Shown here piece by piece: positions 17,243 to 28,975 of a stretch of DNA of 64,000 nucleotides. This DNA is from Frigidibacter oleivorans (lineage in GTDB: Bacteria; Pseudomonadota; Alphaproteobacteria; Rhodobacterales; Rhodobacteraceae). The position numbers and the translations under genes are program-made. The first letter of the stretch is position 1. Every line of letters begins with the position of its first letter. Under the pieces are notes generated by a model that saw nothing but the letters and a program-made list of their open reading frames with translations, did not search any database and was not told where the DNA came from. The stretch spans positions 1 through 64,000 of the forward strand of contig NZ_RJRZ01000011.1 in assembly GCF_003993775.1 (NCBI RefSeq), given 5' to 3'.

Positions 17243-18088
17243 GTGAAGCTCTTCTCCGGCCCGCCCCTGTCCCGTTTCGCCAAGGCCGAGGCGCCGCAGC
17301 CCGCCGACTTCCGCCTGCTGCCGATCGCGCGGCTGGCGGCGGGGGGGCGCTGGCGGGTCGAGGCGATGCGCAGCTATTCCGAACCGCTGCTGTTGTGGTT
17401 CACCCGCGGCCAGGGCCGGATCACGGTGGCCGGCGTCACCCGCGGCTACGGCGTGCACAATGCGATCTTCATCCCCGCCGGGGTGATGCACGGCTTCGAG
17501 CTGGGCCATCAGGTGCATGGCACCGCGCTGTTCTTCGGCCGGACCTGCGACCTGCCGCTGCCGATGTCGCCGCAGCACCTGCGCATCCGCGACGCCACCT
17601 CGCAGGGCGAGCTGTCGGGGATCCTCGATGCCGTCCAGCGCGAGGCGGAAGGCTCGCGCCCGGGCCATGACCGCGCGGCGCTGCTGCATCTGGGGCTGGT
17701 CTCGGTCTGGCTGGAACGGCAGGTGGCCGAGGCCGCGGCCCATCCCGACCCGATGCAGCGGCGGGACGCCTCGCGCCGGCTGGCCAACCGCTATGCCGCG
17801 CTGCTGGAACGCGACTTCCGCAGCGACCGCAACGTGACCGACTATGCCTCGGACCTGGGCGTCACGCCCACGCATCTGACGCGGGTCTGCAACCGCACCT
17901 GCGGGCGGACCGCGCATGCGCTGCTGGCCGACCGCAAGATGCACGAGGCGCGGCGCCTGCTGGCCGAAACCCGGCTGCCGGTGCGCGAGATCGCCGAAGG
18001 CCTGGGCTTCGCCTCGCCGGCCTATTTCACCCGCGCGTTCCAGGCGCAAACGGGCCGCACCCCCAGCGATTTCCGCCGCGGCGCCTGA
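17243..18088 (+). CDS. AraC-family transcriptional regulator
   Basis: The 281-residue protein has an N-terminal cupin-like sensor region (LLLWFTRGQGRITV ... AIFIPAGVMHGFELG) and a C-terminal AraC double helix-turn-helix. The latter reads NVTDYASDLGVTPTHLTRVCNRTCGRTAHALL, then VREIAEGLGFASPAYFTRAFQAQTGRTPSDFR. GTG at 17243 is chosen because AGGA precedes it at good spacing and no better start exists. The ligand is unknown. It lies 365 bases upstream of the peptide-type ABC transporter operon in the same orientation, so control of that operon is a reasonable inference. Confidence 0.9.
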   Translation: MKLFSGPPLSRFAKAEAPQPADFRLLPIARLAAGGRWRVEAMRSYSEPLLLWFTRGQGRITVAGVTRGYGVHNAIFIPAGVMHGFELGHQVHGTALFFGRTCDLPLPMSPQHLRIRDATSQGELSGILDAVQREAEGSRPGHDRAALLHLGLVSVWLERQVAEAAAHPDPMQRRDASRRLANRYAALLERDFRSDRNVTDYASDLGVTPTHLTRVCNRTCGRTAHALLADRKMHEARRLLAETRLPVREIAEGLGFASPAYFTRAFQAQTGRTPSDFRRGA

Positions 18089-18453
18089 TTGCGGCGCCCG
18101 GGGCAACCGGGCCGACAGGCCGCCCCGGCAGGGCCCGCGCCGCGGAGGGAACCTCTGGCGCGGCTTGAACCGGAATTGCGAAATCTCTGTAAAGGCTGAC
18201 GGATGCGGGCAATGCGCGCTTGACCCCCGGCGCGGGCTGCGCTTTGTTTGGCGCATGTCGTTTTTGCATCAGAGAATGTCGCCTTCCGGCTTGGCCGGAC
18301 CCGTCCATTCTGTGCCGAATGGCTGCGAGAGACTGCGCCTGCCGCCCCTGCCTCCTGCGCCATGACGACCGGCCGCATCGCCCGGCCACCGTCGCGGCGC
18401 CGCCGCAGGGCGAGAACGATAATCGGACACGAACCTCTCACAGGGAGACTGAG
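18089..18453 (+). promoter_or_regulatory. 365-base gene-free region upstream of the ABC transporter operon
   Basis: I see no convincing gene here. A possible promoter is TTGAAC (18165-18170) followed after 17 bases by TGTAAA (18188-18193), in a locally AT-richer patch. The region is the likely place for AraC-type operators, but I find no clear paired direct repeats. GGGAG just before 18454 is the ribosome binding site of the binding-protein gene. Confidence 0.35.
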
Positions 18454-20109
18454 ATGACCATCCGTGAAACCTTCGGACCGAAGGTGCATCCAGCCGTTGC
18501 CATGTATGCGCGCGAATGCCGCGAGGGGCTTCTGAGCCGGCGCGAGTTCCTGACCCGGGCCTCGGCGCTCGGCGCCACGGCGGCGGTCGCCTACGGGATG
18601 ATCGGGCTCGACGCGCCGGCCGCCGCGCAGGAAACCCCGGTCGCCGGCGGCACCCTGCGCATGGACATGGAAACCAAGGCGCTGAAGGACCCGCGCACCT
18701 ATGACTGGTCGCAGCTGGCCAATTTCAGCCGCGGCTGGCTGGAATACCTGGTGGAATACCAGAAGGACGGTACCTTCCGCGGCATGCTGCTGGAAAGCTG
18801 GGACGTGAACGAGGACGGCACGGAATACACCCTGCATGTCCGCCCGAACGTCACCTGGAACAACGGCGACCCCTTCACCGCTGAGGATGTAGCCTTCAAC
18901 ATCACCCGCTGGGCCGATGGCACGGTCGAGGGCAACTCGATGGCGGGCCGTCTGGCCGCGCTGGCCGATGCCGACAGCAAGATGGCCGCCGACGGTGCGA
19001 TCACCGTCGTGGACGACATGACGGTGAAGCTGACGCTGTCTTCGCCCGACATCGCGGTGATCGCCAACTTCGCCGACTATCCGGCGCAGGTGGTGCACCA
19101 GTCCTATGACGGCGGCGACCCCTCGACCAACCCGATCGGCACCGGCCCCTACCTGCCCGAGACGAACGAGGTGGGCGTGCGCCAGACGCTGGTGAAGAAC
19201 CCCGACCATACCTGGTGGGGCACCGAGGTCTATGGCGGGCCGTGGCTCGACCGCATCGAATATGTCGATTACGGCACCGACCCCTCGGCGCTGGTCGCCG
19301 CGGCCGAGGCCGAGGAAATCGACATGACCTATCAGACCGTGTCGGAATTCGTCGAGATCTTCGACAGCCTCGGCTGGCAGAAGTCCGAGGCGGTGACGGC
19401 GGCGACGCTGGCCGTGCGCTTCAACCAGGACAACCCGCCCTACGACAACCGCGACGTGCGCAAGGCGCTGCAGATGGCGGTGGACAATGCGGTGGTGCTG
19501 GAACTGGGCTATTCGGGTCTCGGCACCGTGGCGGAAAACCACCATGTCTGCCCGATCCACCCCGAATATGCCGAACTGCCGCCGCTGACCGTCGATCCGG
19601 CCGCGGCCAAGGAGATGCTCGCATCCGCCGGCCATGCGGATACCGAGTTCGAGCTGATCTCGATCGACGACGCCTGGCAGGCGGCGACCTGCGACGCGGT
19701 GGCGGCGCAGATCCGCGACGCGGGCATCAACATCAAGCGCACGATCCTGCCCGGTTCGACCTTCTGGAACGACTGGACCAAATATCCGTTCTCGGCCACC
19801 GAATGGAACATGCGCCCGCTTGGCGTCCAGGTGCTGCAATCGGCCTACAAGTCGGGCGTGGCCTGGAACGAGTCGGCCTTCAACAACGCCGAATTCGATG
19901 CCGAGCTGGACAAGGCGATGGCCATCGCCGATGCCGAGGCCCGCAAGGAGTCGATGGCCAAGCTGGAACAGATCATGCAGGACGAGGGCGTGCTGATCCA
20001 GCCCTACTGGCGGTCGCTCTATCGCCACATGACCGAGCGGGTGATGGGCGCCGACATGCACCCGACCTTCGAGCATCACCACTACAAGTGGTGGATGACC
20101 GAGGCCTGA
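18454..20109 (+). CDS. ABC transporter substrate-binding protein, peptide (SBP_bac_5) family, Tat-exported
   Basis: This family 5 solute-binding protein should deliver an oligopeptide-like or similar ligand to the two permeases that follow. The N-terminus has a twin-arginine signal ([10 protein letters not shown], Arg29-Arg30), a hydrophobic stretch and a probable cleavage after APAAA near residue 58, so it is exported folded. The body shows [38 protein letters not shown] and [14 protein letters not shown], diagnostic of the Dpp/Opp/nickel-type family. It has 551 residues. CAGGGAG precedes the ATG. The ligand cannot be read from sequence; the upstream AraC gene may regulate it. Confidence 0.9.
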   Translation: MTIRETFGPKVHPAVAMYARECREGLLSRREFLTRASALGATAAVAYGMIGLDAPAAAQETPVAGGTLRMDMETKALKDPRTYDWSQLANFSRGWLEYLVEYQKDGTFRGMLLESWDVNEDGTEYTLHVRPNVTWNNGDPFTAEDVAFNITRWADGTVEGNSMAGRLAALADADSKMAADGAITVVDDMTVKLTLSSPDIAVIANFADYPAQVVHQSYDGGDPSTNPIGTGPYLPETNEVGVRQTLVKNPDHTWWGTEVYGGPWLDRIEYVDYGTDPSALVAAAEAEEIDMTYQTVSEFVEIFDSLGWQKSEAVTAATLAVRFNQDNPPYDNRDVRKALQMAVDNAVVLELGYSGLGTVAENHHVCPIHPEYAELPPLTVDPAAAKEMLASAGHADTEFELISIDDAWQAATCDAVAAQIRDAGINIKRTILPGSTFWNDWTKYPFSATEWNMRPLGVQVLQSAYKSGVAWNESAFNNAEFDAELDKAMAIADAEARKESMAKLEQIMQDEGVLIQPYWRSLYRHMTERVMGADMHPTFEHHHYKWWMTEA

Positions 20110-20143
20110 TCGCCGCGGCGATGCCCTAGCCGAACGGGGGCAT

Positions 20144-20161
20144 GGCGGGTTCCGGCCCGCC
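20144..20161 (+). promoter_or_regulatory. Intercistronic hairpin between binding-protein and permease genes
   Basis: GGCGGG-TTCCGG-CCCGCC forms a perfect 6-bp stem in the 110-base gap, with no T-run after it. Such hairpins often stabilise the upstream mRNA of an abundant binding protein or attenuate read-through. The role here is inferred. Confidence 0.45.
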
Positions 20162-20219
20162 CTGCCCCTTCCGTCCAGCCAAGGCCCCTTGGGGCGCATC
20201 CGCCCGAGAGGGAGCGCCG

Positions 20220-21266
20220 ATGCTGAAATTCCTGGTCAGGCGGACACTGACGATGGTGGCCACCGCGCTGGTGCTGACCTTCGTCGTGTTCTGGCTGACG
20301 AACCTGCCGCCGAACCTCGAGAAGCTGGCGAAATCCGAAGCCAGTGCCCGGATGACCGATGCCGAGGTGGAAAGCTGGCTGGAACGCAACGGCCATGCGC
20401 AGCCGCTGCTGAAACGCTATGGCGAATGGCTGGGCGTCGCCCCCGGCTGGACCTGGGAGGCGGCGGACGGCACCGTCAGCGGCCGCTGCATCCCGCGCGG
20501 CACCCCGCCCGAGGAGGCGGCGCGCTTCTGCGGCGTGCTGCAGGGCAACTGGGGCCTGTCCACCGTCTTCAAGCAGCCGGTGTCCGACATCATCGCCACC
20601 CGGCTGGGGCTGACCGGGATCCTGATGTTCTGGGTGATGGTGCTGATGGTGCCCTCGGCGCTGCTGCTCGGCGTGCTGTCGGGGATGCGCGAGGGGTCGC
20701 GGCTGGACCGGGGCCTGTCGACCATCTCGATCGCCAGCACCGCGACGCCGGAATATGTCTCGGGCGTGGTGCTGATCGTGGTCTTCTCCTCATCGCTGGT
20801 CGGGCTGCGCTGGTTCAAGGGCACCGCGGCCAGCGCCATGGACGGGATCACCTTCGAGAATTTCTTCCTGCCAGTGCTGACCATCGCGCTGTACGGCATG
20901 GGGTACATCGCCCGGATGACCCGGGCCAGCATGGCCGAGGTGATGACCCAGCAATATATCCGCACCGCCCGGCTGAAGGGCGCGGGCTTCGGCCGCGTCG
21001 TCATGCGCCACGCGCTGCGCAACGCGCTGATCGCGCCCTTCACCGTGATCATGCTGCAGTTCCCCTGGCTGCTGAACGGGGTGGTGATCGTGGAAACGCT
21101 GTTCAACTACAAGGGCTTCGGCTGGACGCTGGTGCAGGCGGCGGGCAACAACGACATCGACCTCCTGCTGGGATGTTCGGTGGTGGCGGTGGTGGTGGTG
21201 CTGGTCACGCAGGCGATGTCCGACATCGGCTATGTGCTGCTCAACCCGCGGATCCGGGTGTCATGA
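20220..21266 (+). CDS. ABC transporter permease (peptide type, first subunit)
   Basis: The 348-residue inner-membrane protein belongs to the DppB/OppB-like permeases. After the first helix (MLKFLVRRTLTMVATALVLTFVVF) comes a large periplasmic stretch of about 110 residues, then the membrane core with GLTGILMFWVMVLMVPSALLLGVLSG. The coupling (EAA) loop reads IRTARLKGAGFGRVVMRHALRNALI, which contacts the ATPase. The ATG at 20220 follows GAGAGGGAGCG. The stop overlaps the next permease by ATGA. The periplasmic segment, including RCIPRGTPPEEAARFCG with two cysteines, resembles the variant permeases of this subfamily. Confidence 0.9.
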   Translation: MLKFLVRRTLTMVATALVLTFVVFWLTNLPPNLEKLAKSEASARMTDAEVESWLERNGHAQPLLKRYGEWLGVAPGWTWEAADGTVSGRCIPRGTPPEEAARFCGVLQGNWGLSTVFKQPVSDIIATRLGLTGILMFWVMVLMVPSALLLGVLSGMREGSRLDRGLSTISIASTATPEYVSGVVLIVVFSSSLVGLRWFKGTAASAMDGITFENFFLPVLTIALYGMGYIARMTRASMAEVMTQQYIRTARLKGAGFGRVVMRHALRNALIAPFTVIMLQFPWLLNGVVIVETLFNYKGFGWTLVQAAGNNDIDLLLGCSVVAVVVVLVTQAMSDIGYVLLNPRIRVS

Positions 21267-22417
21267 TGGAGGTGATTGGCTGGTCCTCGATCTTCCTGCG
21301 CCTCGCCGGGCATCTCTGGCCGGTCTGGCTGGCGCTGGTGGTGCTGATCCTGCCCTCGGTGCTGTACCGGCGCCGGCTGGGGCTGTACGGGCGGCTGTTC
21401 GACAGCCCCATCGGCATCGTCGGGCTGCTGCTGGTGGCCTTCTGGACCTTCACCGCGATCTTCGCGCCGATGATCGCCCCCTACGATCCGCTGTCGCAGA
21501 TCGCGCAGATGAAGAACGAGGTGCCGGGCACCATGCGCCCCGACGGCGCGGGCTATTACCTGCTGGGCGGCGACAACCTGGGCCGCGACGTGTTCAGCCG
21601 GATGGTGGTGGGCGCGCGGCGGGTGCTGGCCATCGCGCCGGCGGCAACCGCCTTCGCCTTCGTGGTGGGGATCACGCTGGGCCTGCCCGCGGGCTATCGC
21701 GGCGGGCGGCTGGACACGGGGCTGTCCTTCATCGCCAACCTCGTGCTGGCCTTCCCGGTGATCCTGCTGTTCTACCTGCTGGTGACGCCGGAAATCCGCA
21801 CGACCGGCCTGCCCGTCGTGCTGGCCGCCGTGCTGTTCCTGTTTCCGGTCGTGTTCTTCACCGCCTTCTGGAACAGCCGCCTGCACATGCGCCAGACCGC
21901 CCGCAACATCGCGGTCGGGCTGACGCTGGTGATCGGGCTGTGGGCCTGGTCGGGGCTGGCCTTCAACGCCGATCCCCTCGGCGTCTGGTCGATGGACCCG
22001 AACCTGCTGAACGTCTTCGTCTCGGTCGTCTTCGTCAACGCGCCCACGGTGTTCCGCATCGTGCGCGGCCTCGCGCTGGACCTGCGCACCCGCGACTATG
22101 TGGCGGCGGCGCAGACCCGGGGCGAGGGTGCCTGGTATGTGATGCTGTGGGAAATCCTGCCCAATGCGCGCGGGCCGCTGATCGTCGATTTCTGCCTGCG
22201 GATCGGCTATACCACCATCCTTCTGGGCACGCTCGGCTTCTTCGGCCTCGGCGTCAGCCCGGAAAGCCCGGACTGGGGATCGACGATCAATGACGGCCGC
22301 CGCCTGCTGACCATCGCGCCGCACCCGGCGCTGGTGCCGGCGCTGGCGCTGATGAGCCTAGTGCTGGGCCTGAACCTGCTGGCCGACGCGCTGCGCGAGG
22401 AAAGCCTGAAGGACTGA
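21263..22417 (+). CDS. ABC transporter permease (peptide type, second subunit)
   Basis: This 384-residue protein is the DppC/OppC-like partner permease. The N-terminus includes FDSPIGIVGLLLVAFWTFTAIFAPMIAPYDP and YLLGGDNLGRDVFSRMVVGARRVL. The coupling loop is DYVAAAQTRGEGAWYVMLWEILPNARGPLIVD, and LGFFGLGVSPESPDWGSTINDGRR is the family C-terminal signature. Between these lies an extra membrane-rich insertion of about 80 residues (roughly 165-245) that ordinary DppC proteins lack, as far as I recall. Two adjacent ATGs exist (21263, 21266); the first overlaps the previous stop. It is followed by repeat copy 2. Confidence 0.9.
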   Translation: MMEVIGWSSIFLRLAGHLWPVWLALVVLILPSVLYRRRLGLYGRLFDSPIGIVGLLLVAFWTFTAIFAPMIAPYDPLSQIAQMKNEVPGTMRPDGAGYYLLGGDNLGRDVFSRMVVGARRVLAIAPAATAFAFVVGITLGLPAGYRGGRLDTGLSFIANLVLAFPVILLFYLLVTPEIRTTGLPVVLAAVLFLFPVVFFTAFWNSRLHMRQTARNIAVGLTLVIGLWAWSGLAFNADPLGVWSMDPNLLNVFVSVVFVNAPTVFRIVRGLALDLRTRDYVAAAQTRGEGAWYVMLWEILPNARGPLIVDFCLRIGYTTILLGTLGFFGLGVSPESPDWGSTINDGRRLLTIAPHPALVPALALMSLVLGLNLLADALREESLKD

Positions 22418-22431
22418 TCCCGCGCCCGGAC

Positions 22432-22487
22432 GCGGGGGGGCGTCGCGCCCCCCGCACCCGCCGCGGGATATCTGCGAACAGAAGATG
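22432..22487 (+). repeat. Intergenic hairpin-plus-box repeat, copy 2 (inside the ABC operon)
   Basis: An 8-bp stem GCGGGGGG/CCCCCCGC is followed by CGGGATATCTG and GAACAGAAGATGG. The box matches the copies at 3216, 57004 and 57197 (inverted). Here it lies within an operon, 15 bases after the permease stop. Its end (GATGGAAGGGA) appears to provide the ribosome binding site of the ATPase gene. Confidence 0.75.
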
Positions 22488-22499
22488 GAAGGGAAGCCC

Positions 22500-24584
<2,085 letters not shown>

Positions 24585-24648
24585 GGCGCGGCATGGCGGG
24601 CGCCCCCGGCGTCACACCGGCCGGCCCGGCACCGGAGACAGGCCCCCG

Positions 24649-25413
24649 ATGATCCTGCCGCCCGGTCTTCTGCACGGCCTTCTGCCCGAGGGTCTGACGG
24701 AGGCCGCCGTCTGGCTGCTGATCGGCGCGAGTTTCCTGTCCTCGTTCATCACGGTGGCCTTCGGCATCGGCGGGGGCGCGATGATGCTGGCGGTGATGGC
24801 GCTGCTGGTGCCGCCCGCGGCGCTGATCCCGACGCATGGGGTGATCCAGATCGGGTCGAACCTCGGGCGGGCGGCGATGACCTTCCGCCACATCTTCTGG
24901 CCGGCGTTGCCCGCCTTCACGCTCGGCTCGGCGGTGGGGGCCGGGATGGGCGGGCTGGTGGTGGTGAACCTGCCGCCGGCGGTGGTGCAGATCGGGGTGG
25001 GGCTGTTCGTCGCCTGGTCGATCCTCGGTCGGCCGCCCCGGCAGGTGCGGGACTGGCCGCTGCTGGTGGGTGCGGTCTCGTCCTTCCTGACGATGTTCTT
25101 CGGGGCGACGGGCCTGTTCGTCGCCACCTTCACCAAAAGCCAGTCGCTGCCCCGCCACGGCCATGTCGCCACCCATGCCGCGCTGATGACGGTGCAGCAC
25201 GGCGTCAAGACGCTGGCGTTCGGCCTGCTGGGCTTCGCCTTCGCCGAGTGGTGGGCGCCGGTCGCGGCGCTGATCGCGGCGGGGCTGGCCGGCACCTTCG
25301 CCGGGCGGGTCCTGCTGAACCGGCTGGACGACCGCCGCTTCCGGCTGGCGCTGGACGCGGTGCTGCTGTTGCTGGCGGCGCAGCTGATCTGGACCGGCCT
25401 GCGCAGCCTGTAG
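24649..25413 (+). CDS. TauE/SafE-family membrane permease
   Basis: The 254-residue protein has about seven or eight hydrophobic segments and the pattern of the TSUP (TauE/SafE) family, with FLSSFITVAFGIGGGAMMLAVMALLVPPAALIPTHGVIQIGSN near the start. The second half repeats a similar module (LVGAVSSFLTMFFGATGLFVATFTKS). Members export sulfite, sulfoacetate or related small anions; the substrate here is unknown. It follows the ABC ATPase by 64 bases in the same orientation and may be co-transcribed. It converges on the small gene at 25452. Confidence 0.85.
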   Translation: MILPPGLLHGLLPEGLTEAAVWLLIGASFLSSFITVAFGIGGGAMMLAVMALLVPPAALIPTHGVIQIGSNLGRAAMTFRHIFWPALPAFTLGSAVGAGMGGLVVVNLPPAVVQIGVGLFVAWSILGRPPRQVRDWPLLVGAVSSFLTMFFGATGLFVATFTKSQSLPRHGHVATHAALMTVQHGVKTLAFGLLGFAFAEWWAPVAALIAAGLAGTFAGRVLLNRLDDRRFRLALDAVLLLLAAQLIWTGLRSL

Positions 25414-25451
25414 GGGCGCAGGCACGGCGGGGACCCATCTGGCGGGGCCGG

Positions 25452-25718
25452 TCAGGCGCTGGCCACCGCCTCGATGGCGATCGAGCGCTTTTTCAGCTCG
25501 GAGTACAGCGCGGGCAGCACGCGGGGCTTGTTGACGGCGCTGCGCAGCGCCTCGCCCAGCATCGCCTCGGCCCTGCGGCCTTCGGACTGCACGCGCCAGA
25601 CCATCCGCCGGGTCACCCCGTCGTCATAGACGATCTCGAAGCCCTGCCCGTCGCGCGCGCGCCTCAGGCCAAGGAAATCGAATCCCCCAAGGGGGCTGTG
25701 AAAAGTGATGGGTGCCAT
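25452..25718 (-). CDS. Conserved-looking hypothetical protein, 88 aa
   Basis: I do not recognise this protein. It starts MAPITFHSPLGGFDFLGLRRARDGQGFEIVYDDGVTRRMVW, a mix of beta-strand-like segments. The second half is helical and basic/acidic (GRRAEAMLGEALRSAV ... LYSELKKRSIAIEAV). No signal peptide or membrane segment is visible. The ATG at 25718 is preceded by GAGGCAGAG; a longer frame to 25796 lacks support. It is flanked by convergent TauE and, upstream, the acyltransferase, and is probably its own transcription unit. The clean frame and binding site suggest it is real. Confidence 0.6.
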   Translation of the reverse strand: MAPITFHSPLGGFDFLGLRRARDGQGFEIVYDDGVTRRMVWRVQSEGRRAEAMLGEALRSAVNKPRVLPALYSELKKRSIAIEAVASA

Positions 25719-25855
25719 CTGCTCTGCCTCGTCTCGGTCCCGGTTATCCCGGCACTCTTGTGAAAAAAGCATGAACAGCAGCGCGGGTTTCGTCAATCGG
25801 GCCGGCGATCACGGCTGCGTGCACCTGATGCAGACCGGGCACAGGTTCTGTGGCC

Positions 25856-27835
25856 TCAGCGCCGATCCGGCGTCCACAGGCTCGGGTCCAGCCGCACCGA
25901 AAAGCGCTTGACCCCGGCCGGGCTGAAATGGTCGCCGTCGCGCCAGAAGATCTCGCGGCAATCCTGCAGGTCGCGCGGAAAGGTCAGGTCCATCATGTCG
26001 ATCTGCGACACATAGCGTAGCCGCGCCGCCGCGGCCTGCCCGGCCAGATAGCTGTCCAGCGCGGAGAACTCGGCCCTGAGGTTCGGGCGCAGTTGCACCG
26101 GCGCCGCACAGCCATAGCGCAGGATCAGGTCCAGCGGCACATGCGGTTCCAGTCGCGGGCCGAACCAGACCAGATCGACCTGCCGCGCCAGGGCGGACAG
26201 GTAGGCGACCAGCTGCGCCGTCTCGTCGGCATTGGGCTGGATGTCGGGTACGGCCTCGTCCAGCGACAGGTCCGAGATCAGCGCGCGCTCGCCCTGCCGC
26301 TTGCCGTCGGGGCTGAGCAGGTAGAACCCGGCCTGTTCGTAGATGACCCGCGCGACCATCCCCGGATGTGTGCGCACATAATCAAGGAACAGGTCGAATT
26401 CGCAATCCGATCCCGGCATGTGCGGGCGGCAGCCGCCCTCGGTCAGGCCGGTCAGGAACAGCGGGCGGTCCGGGCGTGCGGCCAGCGCCGCCATCAGGTC
26501 GATCGCGTGGCTGTCGCCCAGAACCACGATGGCGGGGCCGAGCCGGGCGTGGCAATCCGCCATGCGGCGTTCCCATTCGGCATCGACATCGTCCGAACTG
26601 AACAGGCAGGCGCCGTCATCGGCGGGGGCGGGCCGGCTGGTGGCGGCGGCCAGCCGTGCCACCTCGGGCGCCAGGTCGGGGTTCATCCGCAGCCACAGGT
26701 CATCGGCCCGCGACGATTGCCCCGCCGCGCCCGCCAGCGCGAAGACGGCGATCCCCGCCACCGCGCCCGCGAACAGCGGTGCGCGGCGCCGCGACCGCGC
26801 GGGCACGGCCCGGAACGGCTGTTCCACGAAGCGCCAGCTGAGCCAGGCCAGCGCCAGCGACAGCAGCACCAGCGCCAGCATCAGCGCCAGGGGCGGCTCT
26901 GCGATATGGGTCAGCCGCGCCGCCGCGAAGACCGGCTGGTGCCAGAGATAGGCGCTGTAGCTGATCAGCCCCACCGCCACCAGCGGACGCGCCCGCAGCA
27001 GCGCCGCCGCCCGCGTGCCCTGCCGCGCGCCCCACAGGACCCCGACCGTTCCCAGCACCGGCGGCAGCGCGGCGGCGCCCGGGAAGGGCGTGGTCTCGCC
27101 ATAGGTCAGCATCGGCACCACGATCAGCGCCAGCCCCAGCCCGGCGGCCAGTTCGTGCCACAGCCCCGGCTGCCGCGCCTCGCCCGCCGGGCGCGCGGCC
27201 CACAGGGCCAGCAGCCCGCCGGCGAGCAGTTCCCAGGCCCGCCCGCCGATCAGGAAGAAGGCGCCGTCCGGGTCCGCCGACATCGCCCACAGGCTCCAGC
27301 CGAAGCTGGCCAGCGCGGCCAGGGCCAGCGCCGCCCACAGCGCGCCCCGCCACCAGCGCCAGACCGCCGCCAGCGCCAGCGGGAACAGCAGGTAGAACTG
27401 CTCTTCCACCGCGAGGCTCCACATATGGACCAACGGCTGCAGCTCGGTCTCGGCCGCGAAATAGCCGGCTTCCTTGTAGAAATGCACGTTGGCGATGAAG
27501 AGCGCGGTGGCCGAGAGGCTGGCGAAATAGTCCTCGAACCGTTGCGGCGTCATCAGCAGCCAGCCGATGGGCAGCGTCGCGGCCAGCATCACGAACAGCG
27601 CGGGCAACAGTCGCCGCACCCGCCGTTCATAGAAGCCGAGGATCGAGAAGCGCCCTTCCGCCAGATCGCGCAGCAGGATCGCGGTGATCAGATAGCCGGA
27701 GATGACGAAGAAGACATCGACCCCGACATAGCCGCCGGCGAAGGCATCGAACCCGGCATGGAACAGGATCACCGGCAGCACGGCAATGGCGCGCAGTCCG
27801 TCGATCTCGGGTCGGTGGGCGTGAGAGGCGGACAC
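25856..27835 (-). CDS. Membrane acyltransferase (OafA/YrhL type) with C-terminal SGNH domain
   Basis: The N-terminal half is an acyltransferase-3 domain with RPEIDGLRAIAVLPVILFHAG, GGYVGVDVFFVISGYLI, FYERRVRRLLPALF, HMWSLAVEEQFYLLFP and about ten membrane helices. From residue 400 or so an SGNH-like domain follows, with the catalytic serine in VVLGDSHAIDLM and a C-terminal WRDGDHFSPAGV carrying the Asp/His pair. Such fusions O-acetylate lipopolysaccharide or other exported glycans. GTG at 27835 (659 residues) is preferred over the ATG at 27919, because the latter lies beyond the rpsI terminator. GGAG is five bases upstream. Confidence 0.9.
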   Translation of the reverse strand: MSASHAHRPEIDGLRAIAVLPVILFHAGFDAFAGGYVGVDVFFVISGYLITAILLRDLAEGRFSILGFYERRVRRLLPALFVMLAATLPIGWLLMTPQRFEDYFASLSATALFIANVHFYKEAGYFAAETELQPLVHMWSLAVEEQFYLLFPLALAAVWRWWRGALWAALALAALASFGWSLWAMSADPDGAFFLIGGRAWELLAGGLLALWAARPAGEARQPGLWHELAAGLGLALIVVPMLTYGETTPFPGAAALPPVLGTVGVLWGARQGTRAAALLRARPLVAVGLISYSAYLWHQPVFAAARLTHIAEPPLALMLALVLLSLALAWLSWRFVEQPFRAVPARSRRRAPLFAGAVAGIAVFALAGAAGQSSRADDLWLRMNPDLAPEVARLAAATSRPAPADDGACLFSSDDVDAEWERRMADCHARLGPAIVVLGDSHAIDLMAALAARPDRPLFLTGLTEGGCRPHMPGSDCEFDLFLDYVRTHPGMVARVIYEQAGFYLLSPDGKRQGERALISDLSLDEAVPDIQPNADETAQLVAYLSALARQVDLVWFGPRLEPHVPLDLILRYGCAAPVQLRPNLRAEFSALDSYLAGQAAAARLRYVSQIDMMDLTFPRDLQDCREIFWRDGDHFSPAGVKRFSVRLDPSLWTPDRR

Positions 27836-27862
27836 GGACACTCCGGCGGGCGGACTGACATC

Positions 27863-27893
27863 AAGAAAGGCGCGGACCGAAATCCGCGCCTTT
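27863..27893 (-). terminator. Rho-independent terminator of rplM-rpsI
   Basis: On the minus strand the 8-bp stem GGCGCGGA/TCCGCGCC with a 6-base loop is followed by TTTCTT. It lies about 60 bases after the rpsI stop. AAA/TTT extends the stem. It separates rpsI from the acyltransferase gene and decides the start of the latter. Confidence 0.85.
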
Positions 27894-27951
27894 CCCTTGC
27901 GGGCCGATGCCCGCGCCATGGCGTCGCGTCGCAGCGACGCGGAAGGCCGGA

Positions 27952-28446
27952 TCAGCGCTTCGAGAACTGGAAGCTGCGGCGGGCCTTGGCCTTGCCGTAT
28001 TTCTTCCGTTCGACGACGCGGCTGTCGCGGGTCAGGAAGCCCGCGGCCTTCAGCGCCGGGCGCAGCGCGGGATCGTACAGTTGCAGCGCCTTGGACACGC
28101 CGTGCTTGACCGCACCGGCCTGACCGGACAGGCCACCGCCGGCCACGGTCGCGTAGACGTCGAACTGGCCTTCGACGCCGGCGATCTGGAACGGCTGGCG
28201 CAGGATCATCTGCAGCACCGGGCGGGCGAAGTAGACGGCCATCTCGCGGCCGTTGACCACGACCTTGCCGTTGCCGGGCTTGATCCAGACGCGGGCGACC
28301 GCGTCCTTCCGCTTGCCGGTGGCATAGCTGCGGCCCTGCGCATCGCGGCGGGGTTCACGGGCGGGGGCGGTCTCGACGGCGGCGGCGGCGGGCGTGCCCG
28401 CAACAGCGGCCTTCAGATCGTCGAGGGATTTGAGGTCTTCGGCCAT
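27952..28446 (-). CDS. rpsI: 30S ribosomal protein S9
   Basis: S9 binds the 30S head near the P site. The family core is [59 protein letters not shown] and the C-terminal [25 protein letters not shown], whose last Arg reaches the P-site tRNA. An N-terminal extension of about 35 residues (Ala-rich) precedes the core, as is usual in Alphaproteobacteria. It starts two bases after the rplM stop and ends before a strong terminator. Confidence 0.98.
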   Translation of the reverse strand: MAEDLKSLDDLKAAVAGTPAAAAVETAPAREPRRDAQGRSYATGKRKDAVARVWIKPGNGKVVVNGREMAVYFARPVLQMILRQPFQIAGVEGQFDVYATVAGGGLSGQAGAVKHGVSKALQLYDPALRPALKAAGFLTRDSRVVERKKYGKAKARRSFQFSKR

Positions 28447-28448
28447 CT

Positions 28449-28913
28449 TCAGGCGCTCCGGGTGTTCTTCGGATTCAGCGATTTGACGTCCAGCACGACG
28501 GGCTGCTGCGCCTCGTGCGGGTGGGCGGCACCGGCATAGACGCGCAGGTTCGACATCTGCTGGCGGCCCAGACGGTTGCGCGAGATCATGCGTTCCACCG
28601 CCTTGATCACAACGCGTTCGGGATGGGCGCCTTCCAGCACCTGCCGCGCCGTGCGCGACTTGATGCCGCCCGGATAGCCGGTGTGCCAGAAATACTGCTT
28701 GTCCTCGCGCTTCTTGCCGGTCATCTGCACCTTGTCGGCGTTGATGACGATCACGTTGTCGCCCATGTCCATGTGCGGCGTGAAGGTCGGCTTGTGCTTG
28801 CCACGAAGACGCATGGCGACGATCGTGGCGAGGCGGCCCAGAACGACACCCTCGGCGTCGATCAGGATCCACTTCTTCTCGATGTCCGCCGGGGTCGCGG
28901 TAAAGGTTTTCAT
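28449..28913 (-). CDS. rplM: 50S ribosomal protein L13
   Basis: L13 is an early 50S assembly protein. The start [22 protein letters not shown] at 28913 and the motifs [47 protein letters not shown] and [16 protein letters not shown] are diagnostic. It has 154 residues. A longer in-frame extension to 28964 would run into the leader hairpin and is not used. GGGGCAAGACCC precedes the ATG. It is the first gene of the rplM-rpsI operon, with promoter and leader hairpin just upstream. Confidence 0.98.
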   Translation of the reverse strand: MKTFTATPADIEKKWILIDAEGVVLGRLATIVAMRLRGKHKPTFTPHMDMGDNVIVINADKVQMTGKKREDKQYFWHTGYPGGIKSRTARQVLEGAHPERVVIKAVERMISRNRLGRQQMSNLRVYAGAAHPHEAQQPVVLDVKSLNPKNTRSA

Positions 28914-28957
28914 CGGGTCTTGCCCCTTTGGCTGACGGGTCCGGGCGCCACGGGGCA

Positions 28958-28975
28958 CCCGCATTCGGATGCGGG
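28958..28975 (-). promoter_or_regulatory. Leader hairpin of rplM mRNA
   Basis: CCCGCAT-CCGA-ATGCGGG forms a perfect 7-bp stem directly downstream of the predicted -10 box, so it would lie at or near the 5' end of the transcript. E. coli L13 is known to autoregulate through its leader. This hairpin is a candidate for that or for 5'-end protection. Confidence 0.6.

Noticed and set aside
27836-27919. ATG at 27919 as start of the acyltransferase
   Set aside because: The extension would be translated through the rpsI terminator hairpin (27863-27893) and is not similar to acyltransferase N-termini; GTG at 27835 with GGAG upstream fits better.
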